A DNA stretch of 64,000 nucleotides from Aphelocoma coerulescens (Eukaryota; Chordata; Aves; Passeriformes; Corvidae), in NCBI RefSeq assembly GCF_041296385.1, contig NC_091014.1, forward strand, positions 17,707,578 to 17,771,577, read 5' to 3'. Under the pieces are notes generated by a model. The model ran no database searches and was not told the DNA's origin. It was given only the letters and a program-made list of their open reading frames with translations. Shown in pieces: positions 38,615 to 50,990 of this stretch (position 1 is its first letter; every line of letters starts with the position of its first letter). The translations under genes and the position numbers were made by a program.

Positions 38615-39172
38615 CCCCACTGTATTCTGTGTTGGTGCAGCATCATCTTGAGCAGTATGCAGTTCTGGGCCTCACAATTTAAGAAGGATGTGAAGGTACT
38701 TGAATATATCCAGAGGAGGGCAACAAAGCTGGCAACAGGGCTGGAAGGCATGTCCTGTGAGGAGCAGCTGAGGGCTCTGGATTAAACTAGTTTGGAGAAA
38801 AGGAATCTGAAGGGCAACCTTGTTGCTCACCATAGCTCCTGAGAAGCGGAAGCAGAGAGAGAAGTACTAATTTCTTGTCTCTGGTAACCAGTGATAGGAT
38901 GCTTGGAAAGAGTTCAAAGATGCACCAGGGGGATTTTAGGCTGGACATTAGGAAGTATTTCTTTACCAAGAGAGTGATCAAACAGCCAAATAGCCTGCCT
39001 AGAATATGGTAAATACCCCATTCCTGTCAGTGTTTAAGAGACATTTGGACAATGCCCTTAATAATATACTCTTAACTTTTGGTCAGGTGGTTGGACCAGA
39101 TGATTGCTGTAAGCCCTTTTCACTGGAACTATTCTATTCCACTCCATTCTATTCCATTCCATTTAATTCCAT
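38615..39172 (+). mobile_element. CR1 LINE, 5'-truncated, plus strand
   Basis: The copy contains the end of CR1 ORF2 and its 3' untranslated region in order: GCAGTTCTGGGCC, CCAGAGGAGGGCAACAAAG, GAGGAGCAGCTGAGGG, GGCTGGACATTAGGAAGTAT and GGTTGGACCAGATGATTGC. A short frame ending at 38682 reads LVQHHLEQY, corresponding to the conserved LVRPHLEY-type stretch of CR1 ORF2. Stops and indels break the rest. The 3' tail (39127-39172) has become a run of ATTCC/ATTCT pentamers instead of the usual 8-bp unit. Confidence 0.85.
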
Positions 39173-41681
39173 TCTTAATTGAAAAATCAAGCCATGGAAA
39201 ATTTTTGACTGTCACTTTAAAGTTAATACAGTGCTGTTGTAGATATGTCTTGTGATGTATCATCTAATTACCTCTGTTCTCCTTAGGACTCCTGTCTTCA
39301 CAATATCACAGTGTGTTTCCCAGATCTGTTCAATAATTCACATTCTCTTCAGTGTCCACTGCCTGGTCTCCTCCCAGTGGCCCTCTTCCTTATTTTCTCC
39401 ATAAAACAGAAAGCCTGATCTGGAGAAGGAATTCTTAATTTCCCCAGAAGTGTTTTTACAACATTATCAGAGAATGTGTTACTGTTTCATAAATATTAAT
39501 GAATTCAATTTCACATATAGGCACTGTCACTATTTTAGAGAGAGAGAACTGAGACACCAAAGGACTAAGATTAAAAAATCCCTGGTCTGAATACCTATGA
39601 CCTTATTTTTCATATTATTTGCATTAATGGATCTTCATATATTCACAGCATAACAAATCAACTTCAATTACATCTCTGAACAGTCAATATTGCTGTTACT
39701 GAGGTGCAATATGTTCTGACTATTATGAACATTCACCTTTAGAAAGTATTGTAGAAGAGATTTATCAAATACAGTGAAAATCAGTAACAGAATAGACAGA
39801 ATCTAGTTTCTATACAAACATTCAGCTTCGGCAAATATAATATCAATCTTCATGTACTTCAGCTTTTGCAATAAACAAAGCATGACACTGTATAGGCAAC
39901 AGTCTCCCCTGTCCTGTTGCAAATCTCCTCCTCTATTGTGCAACTGCTTTCAGGTCTTGCCCCCCTTCACCCTTTGTCTCCGTGCTCATCCATTTCCTGT
40001 GGACTATTTGACCTCAACCTCTCAAAACTCTTTGCTTTTAACCACATCTCCTGTCTTCTGTTTTTTCCTTCTCTCCTTCATGTCTTGCCCACAACAATAC
40101 TTCTAGGAATTTTTATTCATTTTCTAATTTACTGACCAATACTCAGACCAAATTTACTGTGGCTTGAGCCAGTGAGATATACAAAAATTGGGATTTAGAG
40201 GGGATTTAAGTGCCTGATTCAAATTCTGAAAGCTTCAGTCTAAAACCTGGAGAAAGCTAAAATGCAAAGGGACTTTATTATTTTACTTTCCTGTTTTACT
40301 GGGACATATCTTGTGCTATAGGTGGTCATTAAAGTGTTATATAGCAACAAGCAGGGAAGTTGTTGGGATTTTTCTTGTACTGAGGAGTGTTAAATAATGT
40401 TACGTTATGCTGGCACTAACATATTAGTGAAAACAAAATTTCAAAGAAATTATCTGTACTTGATGAAAGCCATATGTACATATATATGTACACAAATGTG
40501 CACAAACAATTGCAGTTCAAAATATCCTTTCAAGTCAAGATGTTACCAAACATTGCAGGTATGCCCATTACCAAAGCACAGCAAGACTACTGATTAATGT
40601 ATATATGCATGTCAGGCAAATTATGTAGGCAATTAGCAAATTGAGCAATGTGTAACAATGTAATTATATAAGAAGGAAATTAGTCAAATTCAGATTTTGG
40701 AACCTGGACAGTTATTGCATCTCTTGGCTGAAGTTTGACTGGTAATATGAAATTTTACTCCATTCTGCTAATTGCCATACTGTTTGAAGTCGGGAAAACC
40801 GAGTGACAATTCTTGCAAAATATGAGGTTGTAGCTGATATGAAGGATTTATATTGATGGGAGGGGTAGACCTTGTTAGAAAAATAACCTAAAAACCTTTC
40901 ACTCTAAAATCAATAAAAATATAACTGTCGATGTTTTGACAGTATAGTGGAGCTTGAGCTTAGGACTAATTGGAAGCCAGAAGACAAACTCTCCTCTACC
41001 AATATCCCCAAGGACTTAATGTAACATCTATTACCACAGTGTAGGCTCCAGCTCTTGAGATGGAATGGGCTTCAGGCTGTTTCAGAGATCGGTTTCCTTT
41101 ACTGTCCTTCATCTATTAAGTTACATTTTCAGGATATTAACTAAATTAAAACAAATGTACAGGCATGTGTATATTCTCCATCAGTGATGAAAAAACTTTT
41201 TCAGCTCATTCTGGTTTATTCTTCCAAGATCAGTTAGGAAATTAAATGAAGAGGGTGTTTTAACCTACTCTACTCCTGAGTCTGTCTGACCATCCCTCAA
41301 GGTTTTAAGGTCATGATTACTTAAGGACTAGTACTGAAATATCCTTTATGATCTGTGTGTTTATAATTTAGAAAATGTGTCTGGTTTCAAAGTCGTAATT
41401 GATGACATATGAAACTGCCCTTAGCATCTGTGACTTTTACACTTCTTAGTTAATATCTAAATAGCAAATTAAAGGACTTCTGTGTTCATAGGGCCAGGTG
41501 CAATACTTGGCAATTCGTCTTTCAGCTTTAGGCTTTTATTGAAGAAGGTAGCACATATTTCTTGTTTATTTGGTTCTTCTATGACTTCAAGATATTTTTT
41601 TAGGCCTTCATAAAATTATGAGTCAGAAATTGTTTGTCAGAAATAATTTTATAAGAAAAACCATTTTCAATAATAAAAAGT
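39173..41681. other. AT-rich non-coding stretch with a pyrimidine-rich block
   Basis: 39902-40090 is pyrimidine-rich on the plus strand and carries overlapping 84- and 72-codon frames of no recognisable family. 40475-40492 is an 18-bp perfect palindrome. No gene is supported. Confidence 0.5.
40475..40492. repeat. Perfect 18-bp palindrome
   Basis: TGTACATATATATGTACA equals its own reverse complement. It lies in an AT-rich alternating purine-pyrimidine context. Confidence 0.75.
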
Positions 41682-41687
41682 AAATAA
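41682..41687. repeat. Target-site duplication, left copy (AAATAA)
   Basis: Identical to 42367-42372 across the solo LTR. Confidence 0.8.
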
Positions 41688-42366
41688 TGTTGAGCTTTTG
41701 ATGGGATACCCTTCCTTTTCAGACAAGGGTGAAAGAGCAGAGGAGGCTGCCGTCCTGCTAAAGTTCTTTATTTCATAGTCTCATAGTTTTCTGAAGGCAG
41801 AGTTCAAAGGGGTTACATGATAAGGCCAAGCAGTAACAGCAGCAGCAGCAGGCAAACAGCAAGTAGTAAACAGCTGCTTCTTCTATTATCTAAATTTACA
41901 GAAGTGTGGATTATATTTGTTAATTGACCAATGAAATTAACACACAATTCTAGTTTTTCTTAACCTATCCTCATCTAATTCTAATAGTCATAAATCTTAC
42001 ACAATTATTACATAGGTATTACACAGATTTGTGTATATAGTTTCTATCAGCTCTTATTGTTTATGTGAACCCTCTATCTAAAACATGTGATCAGTATAGT
42101 TCCATCTATGTTTTGTCTTAAGTAAAGAAATTCTGTGAAAGGTAACACTCCTGCAGTAAGAACTGTGTTTAAGATTTCTTTGCTGCAGCTTTTCAATGTT
42201 TAAAACACTTAGCATGTATTTAGATTAAAAGTTAAAAATCTATATTTCTATTTCACTTCATGTACTTCATGACTTCATGTATCTCAGCTTATCTAAAGGT
42301 TTTAATTCAACCCCTGTGCTTTGGCTTTCCTCTGGGCCTGGGTCCAGAGGAGCTTTCACTCCAACA
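41688..42366 (-). mobile_element. Solo LTR with 6-bp target duplication (ERVK-like)
   Basis: The 679-bp block begins TGTTGAGC and ends CTCCAACA, giving TGTTG...CAACA inverted termini. It is flanked by identical AAATAA at 41682-41687 and 42367-42372. A 6-bp duplication is typical of ERVK elements. On the minus strand AATAAA (complement of 41767-41772) precedes a GC-rich U5-like segment (41700-41760), so the LTR reads on the minus strand. A short CAG run lies at 41837-41851. No internal retroviral sequence flanks it. Confidence in the LTR nature is high. The class assignment rests on the duplication length and general resemblance to songbird LTRs. Confidence 0.82.
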
Positions 42367-42372
42367 AAATAA
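42367..42372. repeat. Target-site duplication, right copy (AAATAA)
   Basis: Identical to 41682-41687. Confidence 0.8.
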
Positions 42373-42559
42373 TACAACTTCAAAAAAAGCTAAAAGAGAA
42401 AAAAAATGCAATCAATCAATTTAGCAAAGATTCCAGGGTGGGCTTGAAGTCTGATGCTTCACACATGATCACAGTAGAATTTATGGTAACAAATTAGCAC
42501 TGGACAAATCTTGCTACTAGTGAGAACAGTGGATTATTAATGAATCGTCAGGAGAGCAC

Positions 42560-43190
42560 TGTCATGGTTTAACCCCAGCCAGAAGTGTGTACCATGCAGC
42601 TGCTCATCACTCACTCCTCCAACCTACCCAGTGTGGGGGAGAATCAGAAAGAAAAGGTAGACCTCATGGGCTGAGATAAGAGCAATTTAATAAACTAAAT
42701 AAAATATTTTCATAATAAAAATAGGAGTAATAATAAAAAGATGCTGATAATACTACTGGTACTACTACTACTACCACCACCAATAATAATAGTAAGGAGA
42801 AAGAGATGGTAACAGAACCCAAAAGAAACAAGTGATGCACAATAAAGTTGCTCACCACCTCCTGATGGATAATCAGCTTATCCCCGAATAGCACTGGTCC
42901 CTTCTGTACAGCTCCCCAGTTTATATACTGAACATGACATTCTATGATATGGAATATCCTTTTATTCAGTTTGAGGCAGGTCTCCAGCACACATCCCTCA
43001 CAGTTTTTTGTGCACCTGCTTGCTGACAGAGCATGAAACACTGAATAAGTCCTTGACTTAGGATCAGCACTGCTTAGCAAACACCAAAACATCGGTGCAT
43101 TATCAACATTATTCTCATGCTAAATCCAAACTACAGCACTATACCAGATATTAAGAAGAAAATGAGCTCTGTCCCAGTCCAACCATGATA
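42560..43190 (-). mobile_element. ERVL-like solo LTR, minus orientation
   Basis: It opens TGTCATGGTTTAACCCCAGC, the reverse complement of the 3' end of the bird ERVL-type LTR, and closes with CCAACCATGATA. On the minus strand a TATATAAA box (complement of 42920-42927) precedes ATTAAA (complement of 42686-42691). Between them lies an expanded trinucleotide-rich tract (TAC, CAC and AAT units at 42751-42792). No clean target duplication was found and no internal genes are attached. The 142-codon minus-strand frame within it (42664-43092) is LTR sequence, not a gene. Confidence 0.82.
42751..42792. repeat. Trinucleotide microsatellite cluster (TAC/CAC/AAT)
   Basis: Runs of TAC, then CAC, then AAT units lie inside the ERVL-like LTR. 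Confidence 0.8.
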
Positions 43191-44139
43191 GTTGGACTAT
43201 CCATGAAAAAAATGATAGTACTCACTGAGATGGAAAAAACCCCTGCATTTCATCCTTCTTTTTGTGTCAGGTTTCATGGAATGTTTTCCTTGAAATATGG
43301 CATTAACAATGCAGTCAAGATCAGTTAAACCTATAATGAAGAAAATGTATACCTACAAATGCAATTGCAGGACACCCATATTGATAATGCTATGTGTAAA
43401 CACATTTTTGCAAGCAGTGTCAAATACTTGGCTGAAACTGGGCCCATAACATGCATTTAAAGGAAAAGTGATGGGGAAAAACCCCAGCCCTGAAATACTA
43501 TAGTTATTTTCCATGCAGAAATCACAAAGCTATAGGGAAAGTAAATTAAGACATCAAACACTTCTTGATTAGAAATAAAAGGGATAGTGCCATGTAATGA
43601 AAGCTAAGACTTATTTTACTCAGGCTAGTGCCAGTTGGTTAAATGCAAGGTGTCTTTTTAATAGATTACACACAGCCTTTAGCTAATTTGAACTATGTTA
43701 AGACAATCAGCTCTTTACTGGGACATATAAGCAATAAAGTCAACAAGAGTTCCACGTGGCAGCTATGTCCACTGACTTGAGAAGCTTGTTCTAGAAATAT
43801 GCAACTTTTTGAAAGCTTTGGTGTTTTTGTATATCCACAGTCTGGTTTTTATAAAAAATATTGTTTGTCTGACATACTACATCTGAAATATAGCTTATAT
43901 CAACTCCAAATTTACATATTAAAATGAATGTTTTCACTGTAAATTTTAGCATTGTATACAATTTTTTACAAAAACTTATTAAAAATTCCTTTCAGATGAA
44001 ATATTTGTTTTGTGGAAGCTGTATTTTATGAAGTATCTCTCAGTGCTCCTGCATAAGCAGGAGACTGGCGTTGCCTTTTTTCCCCTTACAAAAAGCAGTT
44101 TATCACCAGATTACTGCAGTGCTTCAGTGATGAGTTAAA
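43191..44139. other. AT-rich non-coding spacer between LTR and CR1
   Basis: No gene or known element was recognised. Confidence 0.5.
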
Positions 44140-44730
44140 GCCAGAAGTGGCATTGCCCTCTCTACTCTTCCCTCATGAGACCACATCTGCATCCACCTGC
44201 TGCATCCAGGTCTGGGGTTCTTAGCACAAGAAAGTCATGGACATGTTTGATTGAATCCAGAGGAGTCCTCAAAGATGATCAGAGGATTGGAGCAACTCTT
44301 CTGTGAAGACAAACTTGAGAGAGTTAGAGTTGTCCAGCTTGGAGAAAATAAGACACAGGGGAGATCTCATTGTGGCCTTCCAGCACTTAAAGATGGCTTA
44401 TAAAAAGAGGGATAGAGAATTTTTGCCCAGGTAGATAGGGATAGGATAAGCAGGAACAGTTTTAAATTAGAAGAGGAGAGATTTAGGTTAGATATTAGGA
44501 AAAAGACTGCTGTCTTTTGGTGGTGGTGGTGGTGTCTAAGGGTTATGAGGCACTGGAAAAGGTTGCTCAGAGAAGGTGTGGATGCCCCGTGCAGTTGAAG
44601 TGTTCAAGGTCAGGCTGGGTGAGCCCTGAGCAACCTGGTTTAGTGGAGGATGTTTCTGCACGTGGCAACAGGGTTAGAAGAACATGATATTTAAGATTCC
44701 TTCCAACCCAAGCCTTTCTGTGATTCTATG
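44140..44730 (+). mobile_element. CR1 LINE, 5'-truncated, plus strand
   Basis: Diagnostic phrases in CR1 order are CATCCAGGTCTGGGGTTC, CCAGAGGAGTCCTCAAAGAT, CACAGGGGAGATCTCATTG, AGGTTAGATATTAGG and CCTTCCAACCCAAGCC, ending with the canonical TGATTCTATG. ORF2 is broken by stops. A (GGT)n microsatellite at 44518-44534 sits inside it. Confidence 0.88.
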
Positions 44731-45957
44731 ACCCACACCACACAGTACAACAGCCCAGAATTCCATGGGAAGTCTACCATATTAAATCCTGTTTTGCTTG
44801 CAAATTCTGACAAAAAAAATCAAACAAAAACCCACGAGATGAGACAAAAGATGTTACCAAAAGAGATTTTCGTTTTAACATAAGCAATCTCTAAACAGCA
44901 TGTGACTAGAGATTCCTATCACTGTCACTGTACTGTCATGGCTTTCAAGTAAAAGTAAAATAATAATATTTAGAGGCCAAACCCTTAAAACAGATGTTTC
45001 TCTGGCTTTATAATGTGATAGCAGATTTTTCTTGACTTGCTTTAGTCACTGAAACTTTTGTGAAATCTGTTCGATAGTTCAGAAGATAATTTTGTCAACA
45101 AGTGTAATGGCAACCAAATTTTGTTACTTAAGGTCTTTTCAGCACTGTTGAACTGTATTTAAAATCCAAAATAAATACAAATTCTACTTGGAATTAGAAT
45201 GCAGAGTAATTAATTTTAATTATTTTAAGAATGTCGTCAGAAACTAAATGAAAACAATGGAACAAAAGAAATTATCCATAGCAGTAGTAAAAAAAAAACC
45301 ACAACAAAATGAAATCTTGTTTAGTCATGCATGAAGAATGGAGATGGATTGTGGGCAAAGACACTGCTTGAGTGGACTTGAAAGGAAGAAGAAAAGTTGA
45401 AAAATGGTGGGAATAGGCAAATGTCATTAACAGGTACAGTAACTTGTAATCCATAGATATCAAAGCAGGAGTAAAAGCAAATATTTATTTAATGAAGACT
45501 CCTGTGAAATGCAAAATTACTTGCATTGCAACTAAAATAAAAATTAAAGTAATTTAAACCAAACCTATAAGCAAAAAATCGAACACTGGAACCTTTAAAC
45601 AAAATTTGATTGCACCTCAGGGGTTTAGAGCAGGTCCTTCAACCACAGCAATAGTTGCTGCTACTGTGTTACTTCCATAAGAAAGAAAAGCAGGTTTTCA
45701 TGAGCAGTGGGATGTTTTGAGTGTCCCAAGTCTCTTTGAGGAAGGCAACTAAAATAATAACCTTCATTCAGAAATTATGAAGTAATTTCTCATTGGATTA
45801 AAGATATAACAATTGCAATATCCTCAAAAGGGGCACATTATGGAACACATACTTGGCAAAATACAGTGCTCTGAAGACATGCCTTTCTATAGTTTCTGTG
45901 CATGACGCTGCAGCACACTATGTGTACATGTGCATTTACCCCAGAAATTTTACTGTG
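44731..45957. other. AT-rich non-coding stretch between two CR1 copies
   Basis: Nothing was recognised. A-rich runs occur near 45289-45310. Confidence 0.5.
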
Positions 45958-46140
45958 GGATAATTAAGACTAGAAGAGACTTAGGAGGTCTTTAGATCAA
46001 TGTTCTGCTCAAAGCTGGGTCAGCTGTAAGATCAGACCAGGTTGCTCAGGGCTTTATCCAGTTAGGTCTTGAAAACCGCCAGCAGTGGAGACTGATGGCA
46101 CAATCTCACTGGGCAACCTGTTCTACTGCTTGGGGTTACA
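45958..46140 (-). mobile_element. CR1 LINE 3' fragment, minus strand
   Basis: The plus strand carries the reverse complement of a CR1 3' end: TCTGCTCAAAGCTGGGTCAG, GACCAGGTTGCTCAGGGC and CACTGGGCAACCTGTTCTAC. It is truncated beyond about 46140. It lies in the opposite orientation to the CR1 copy 1.2 kb upstream. Confidence 0.85.
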
Positions 46141-46227
46141 GAAGCATGGCAGATGTGAAAGCCAGCCCATAGGCTGACCTCTAATATTAGTTACAATGAA
46201 CCACTGTATGTACACAACTGTGAAAAA

Positions 46228-46692
46228 ATGTTTGGTATATTATTGACCTACTTCTCGCTGTATTTCCATAAAAGAAAGAGGAGAAAAGGAAGAGCTGAGT
46301 GGAGAAAAAAAACGCTGAAATTATTCTATATAACACAGATCTTATTTTACAGAGCAGAAAAGCATAATTCATCAAAATTCTGCTCCGTGTTTTGTGTTTG
46401 GATTTTTTTAATGGGCTTGACTTGGGGCAAGACAGGGAAAAGAATGGTAATTGGACAGCTTGAATTCAGAGGACATTTTGCATCAATTATATCACATGAA
46501 AAGCAAAAGAAACAGATTGAAAATTTGCTATGTAAGTGGTATATTCCTCTTTCAGGGTGTTTAAAAACAACTTTGTTTAGATCCATATTTTTTGCTTTAC
46601 TGTTTATAAGCTTACGAATTATAGTTTACACAATGCAAATGGTCAAGCTGGGGATTCAATTTCTGAATTTTATTTTGACCCTCAAAACCTAA
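46228..46692 (+). other. Unexplained 154-codon open frame, probably not a gene
   Basis: This is among the longest plus-strand frames not inside a mobile element. The predicted product is basic near the N-terminus (KRKRRKGR at about residues 15-22) and ends with a hydrophobic segment at roughly residues 115-135. I recognise no domain. The codon content is A/T-driven, with no upstream promoter, Kozak context or polyadenylation evidence that stands out, and the frame begins next to a CR1 relic. By a rough stop-frequency estimate a frame this long is only mildly unusual in 64 kb of AT-rich DNA. Confidence 0.2.
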
Positions 46693-48770
46693 GTGATATT
46701 AAAATAATGATAATCTTATGGCTTGCATTTCATTTATTATAATCTCAGAATAATATAACTTATATTGGTCATACCACATCAGATTATTTAGAGTGAAAGA
46801 CTCAGTTTTGAATATATTGAATGAGAGAAGCTGTATACCTTCTCATAAAAGGACTGTGAAAAAGGAGAACTTATTTTTACTGTATTGCTTTTCTGTCTAG
46901 AGGGAGTTCTATACGTGCAACACATATTTTTGGAAACTCTGCTTTTTTACTAAATTTATGGGCAAGAGGGAGCAGTACTAACTGTATATCCAGATTTATT
47001 GTCTTCAGAGCTTACACCACCATGAGCAAGGAAAATATATGGTTTCTATGCATTAGCAATGCAATGTATGCAGTAAAAATATTTCAGTATAAATTAGTAA
47101 ATGAAGTTTGCTGACTTATAAACAATATGCTGTTGCACTTTCTTTTTTTTTCTTCTTTTCAAGACACTGTGATTAACTCTCTCTTCGTATCAGTAAATGA
47201 TCACCTATCATGCACTAGTATTAGTTGGTATTATAAATTGTATAAGGTTACCAGGATTTTGTCATCTTTTTTTACCTTCGAAATAATACAAGTAAAATGA
47301 GCGTGTAAGGCCGCTTAATATGTACTATTATATGCATAAATATATAGCATTATATGCACTAACAGAAATATGCAGTAATAGAAACAAAAAATCTCATTCA
47401 AATACCATTTAAGCATAAACCCAGTTCAGCCTTTTTGAAGAGGTGAGGAATACCATGTGTTTTGCACAGATGATCATGCAGGTTATGACTGTGATGTCCT
47501 CAGTAGCAGTGTCTAGGTCCTGTCTAGACTCTGAGTGAACAAATTGGCTGATTCCTCTCTTAGGCTTCAGGGCTACTCTGATGAGCACCAGTTGTATGTA
47601 GACTGTGCAAGTTATAGAGGAATCCCATTTATATTCTCACATTATAGGTCGGTTCCAAAGGCAATAAACTCAAATTTGACTCTGCACCAATTTATATTAT
47701 AAAATTTCCATCTGGATTCTTAAATTGCTGGATTCTGGAGGAAATGTTAATTATATGCAAATAGGTATTGATTTTTTATATAATTATTAGTCTATTAGCT
47801 GGATCTTTGAACTGTGTTGTCTGTGCTATCCTGACACTGGTCCTTGAGTAAATAACATCTTCAGATCTAAGCATACTTTGAGATTTAGTTTTTGGCTTTT
47901 TATCACTTCAAGGATTAGTTGTTCTTTATTTTTCTTACTGAAACGGAAATACATTTTACATAGTGATTGATGAGAGATAAAGTTTATTCATGGAGATTAC
48001 ATAGTAAACAAGAAGGATTTTTGTGTTTTCCTAATATGCACTCACAAGTAAAAATTGCATTATTTTCAACAAGAGTGTGAAACATCTGTTCCCAAGTAAT
48101 GAGAATTTGAAAGATGATTCTGTTTTTAATTTTTATTTAAGTGATTCACATTCAGAAGAGCTTAGAATAAGCACGAGCTCTCAGACAAACTAATTTATTA
48201 ACAAAGTGGGCTGAAAAACTAGCACTATTGTCTTCTTGAAGATTACACTAAATTATATTAATTTAATTAAAACAGAAAATCATGTTTAATGATTAATTTA
48301 TTCTGTCGTCAGTCAGGAAGATTGAGTAGCTTCTTTAGTTCACAGGCTGAAAGCAATGCGAGATTATGTGCTGAATTAAGAGTAAACAAGGTAAATTGCT
48401 AATACATTACTTATACCTGCTTCTTGATATAGGTAGAGCTAAGTATAAGCCAGATTCTGCACTCTCCCTAGAGGTTTCATTCGAAAGGCAGACAAATAAA
48501 TACAGAAAATGCATTTCTTTATATTTATCACCAACACTGTTATTCAAGTTATCCTCATGAGTTGCAGAACTTCATTCCTTCTCAAAAACCTTTGATGTGA
48601 TTTCTATTTGATCACATATTTTAGTAGGTTTTGAACATTAATAAATAAAACAGAGATCCTTAAAGGTATCAAAAGAGGTCAGAATAATAATGGCCAAAAG
48701 TTGACAAAAAGTGCACACAAAGCATATAGAAATACACATTTCGACATTGTAATAATAACTAAAAAGTATT
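46693..48770. other. AT-rich non-coding stretch
   Basis: No gene or known element was recognised. Confidence 0.5.
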
Positions 48771-48801
<31 letters not shown>

Positions 48802-48826
48802 AAAAAGGAAAAAAAAGAAAAAGGAA
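48771..48826. repeat. (CAAAA)n and A/G-rich microsatellite
   Basis: Four to five CAAAA units are followed by an A run and GGAAAAAA words on the plus strand. The 83-codon minus-strand frame across it is a poly-Phe/Leu artefact. Confidence 0.88.
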
Positions 48827-50639
48827 AGACCAGGACACTGGGATTTGCAAGAAGAGTAGAAGAGGATGAGTTCTGATGATATCAAACACAGAAAACTGAA
48901 ATATAATTTGTGATCATAGATCAGGGTCCTTTAACCACTTTTACTAGGGCCTTGTTAAATTGTTTTTTAACACTGAATAAAGACACATATCTTTAAGTAA
49001 ACCAGTCTGTGCCTAATGGAATTTTCTCCATCGGTGGGGTTAGTGGACTGAGCATCTCATTTCCATTTCCCCTATATGTGTCCTCAGGTTGCCTAATTTT
49101 ATGGACCAGAGTTTATGGTGCAGAATGTGAAAATTATTTTTCCTGATTCAGTAAACATTATAAAAATTTTGAGAAGGCAAACAATGCTCAAAGTCTCCAG
49201 AAAAGAGGCTGAAAATGAAGATTATGGACCTACTTCCTCTTCTCAGATTCTGACAGAAGTAATAACAATCCTTTTTTTCTTTAAAAGTCTCTTCTCTAAG
49301 GAGAAGGGCTACAGCCTTTGTATTTCAAGGTATAAGGGCACAAACTAAAGGGACTCCTGAGGTCACATTACCCAGTGTATTAAAATATCACCTCACAAAC
49401 GATTCAGAGTTTATCCCTGCCATACAGTCAGATGGCCATCCTGCACATGAGTACTGGTATGAGATATCTAACCGAGAAAGTAATATATATGTTCTAGAAA
49501 AGTTTATCACATTTCCAGAAAAGAGTGAGAGATGCCAATGTACAAATTATTTCTGATTCACAGTTCTGAAAATTGTATTAGATCCTACGGTTTTACATGG
49601 TTAACAAAAGAAACATATAAAATTTTTAGTATTCTGTCATCTTGCTGCAATATTTTAAATAGTGTAGAATAGCACAGAATTTTCTCTCAGTAGAGTTTGG
49701 TTTTCCATTTTTTGCCCACTTTTGCCTCATTTGCTTGACCTTATCAGTCTAAGAATAATGATACTATGTTAACTCAATTGAAATTGTTTGAAGTGAAAAA
49801 CTGCTCATCATTAATCTTATAGTGACAGTCCTTATTGTAATTAAACTCCAAAGATATGTAATTCGTTGTTAAGAAAGATTTTTTACCGTTCAACTCACAA
49901 TTCAAATTCATCTATTTTCATACACTTTGCCATTTCATGGTAGTAAGTTGCCCCTTATTTTACCTGAGAGCTTTAAGTGTGTTGATTTTTGATGTCGTTT
50001 ATGCAACTGTGAAATTAAATCAGAAATGAAAAAGCCTTGTAGATCAGTAAATGAAAAATACTGATTGATTATATTTGTGACCAACTAATCCATGAATAAG
50101 TAATAAGGTTTTCATTACTGAGATTTTAAAGATATGCTCTTATAGCAGTCATGTCATGCACATATAGGTCACTTTTGACACTTTGATATTCTATTGCTGA
50201 AAAGGAGAAGGTGTTTCTGTATAGCAGAGAACTTCTGAAAGAAAAGGTAAGAAATAAATAATGATAGCTCATTTCTTTAAGCCATCTCCATGTTAAATAA
50301 AACAAGAGGTTATGGTGTTCCTGAACACCAAGAGAAAAATAAGATGTGCAATATTCTGGCTTTTAAATTTATTATAATCCATTTTGTTTTCATTTGAAAT
50401 TAGTTTGTTTATTTTTAAAAAATTATTAGTGTATTGCCATCCTTTTTTTTCTCCTTAGTGTAGGTAGGAAATGTCAAAAAATGGCTCTTCACATTAATGT
50501 TTCTTTATTTTTCCTTGCCAGATTCTTTTGTCTTTGTGGAAACAATGTGAACAGAAAGGTCATCAGCCCAGAAGATCAAGATGCATGTAAACATTCTTTC
50601 TGACAAAGACAAATTGACCTTTTATGTTTCACATATGGG
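48827..50639. other. AT-rich non-coding stretch
   Basis: No gene or known element was recognised. Confidence 0.5.
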
Positions 50640-50990
50640 TCATTAAATGTCAGGGCACTGAGGGGAGCGATGGCCCTCAACAGCCCTATCCAGCTTCCCT
50701 AGGGCTCCCACACCCCTGTTGCATAGCCCAGGGCCCTGTTTCAGCCCAGCCCAGAGCTGTGAGTCTGTCCTTGTGGTGCTTTAGGGGTCTGGTTCTCTAG
50801 CCCCACCACAGCAGGACCAACCCACAGCCTGTTGTCATCATTCCCACAGGGGTGCCTGGATGCCCCAGCTGCCTTCCTGGCCTGCCCTGCTCCCTGTCCA
50901 AGGGTCCTGGAATGAGGCCTGGCTGGTGAGGCTCATAGGGATCCTCTCATGTGTCCTGGTACCTGGCTGCCAGTTCTTGTGGCACTGCCC
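50640..50990. other. GC-rich block of unknown identity
   Basis: About 350 bases of GC-rich, CpG-poor sequence with many CAGCCC, CCCAGG and GGCCTG words sit in an AT-rich surround, with fairly sharp edges. No LTR termini, CR1 phrase or long frame was found, so I do not identify it. Candidates are an old GC-rich retroelement or a fragment of a processed transcript. Confidence 0.35.

Noticed and set aside
42664..43092. 142-codon minus-strand open frame
   Set aside because: It lies within an ERVL-like LTR and includes a poly-Val/Leu stretch made by trinucleotide repeats.
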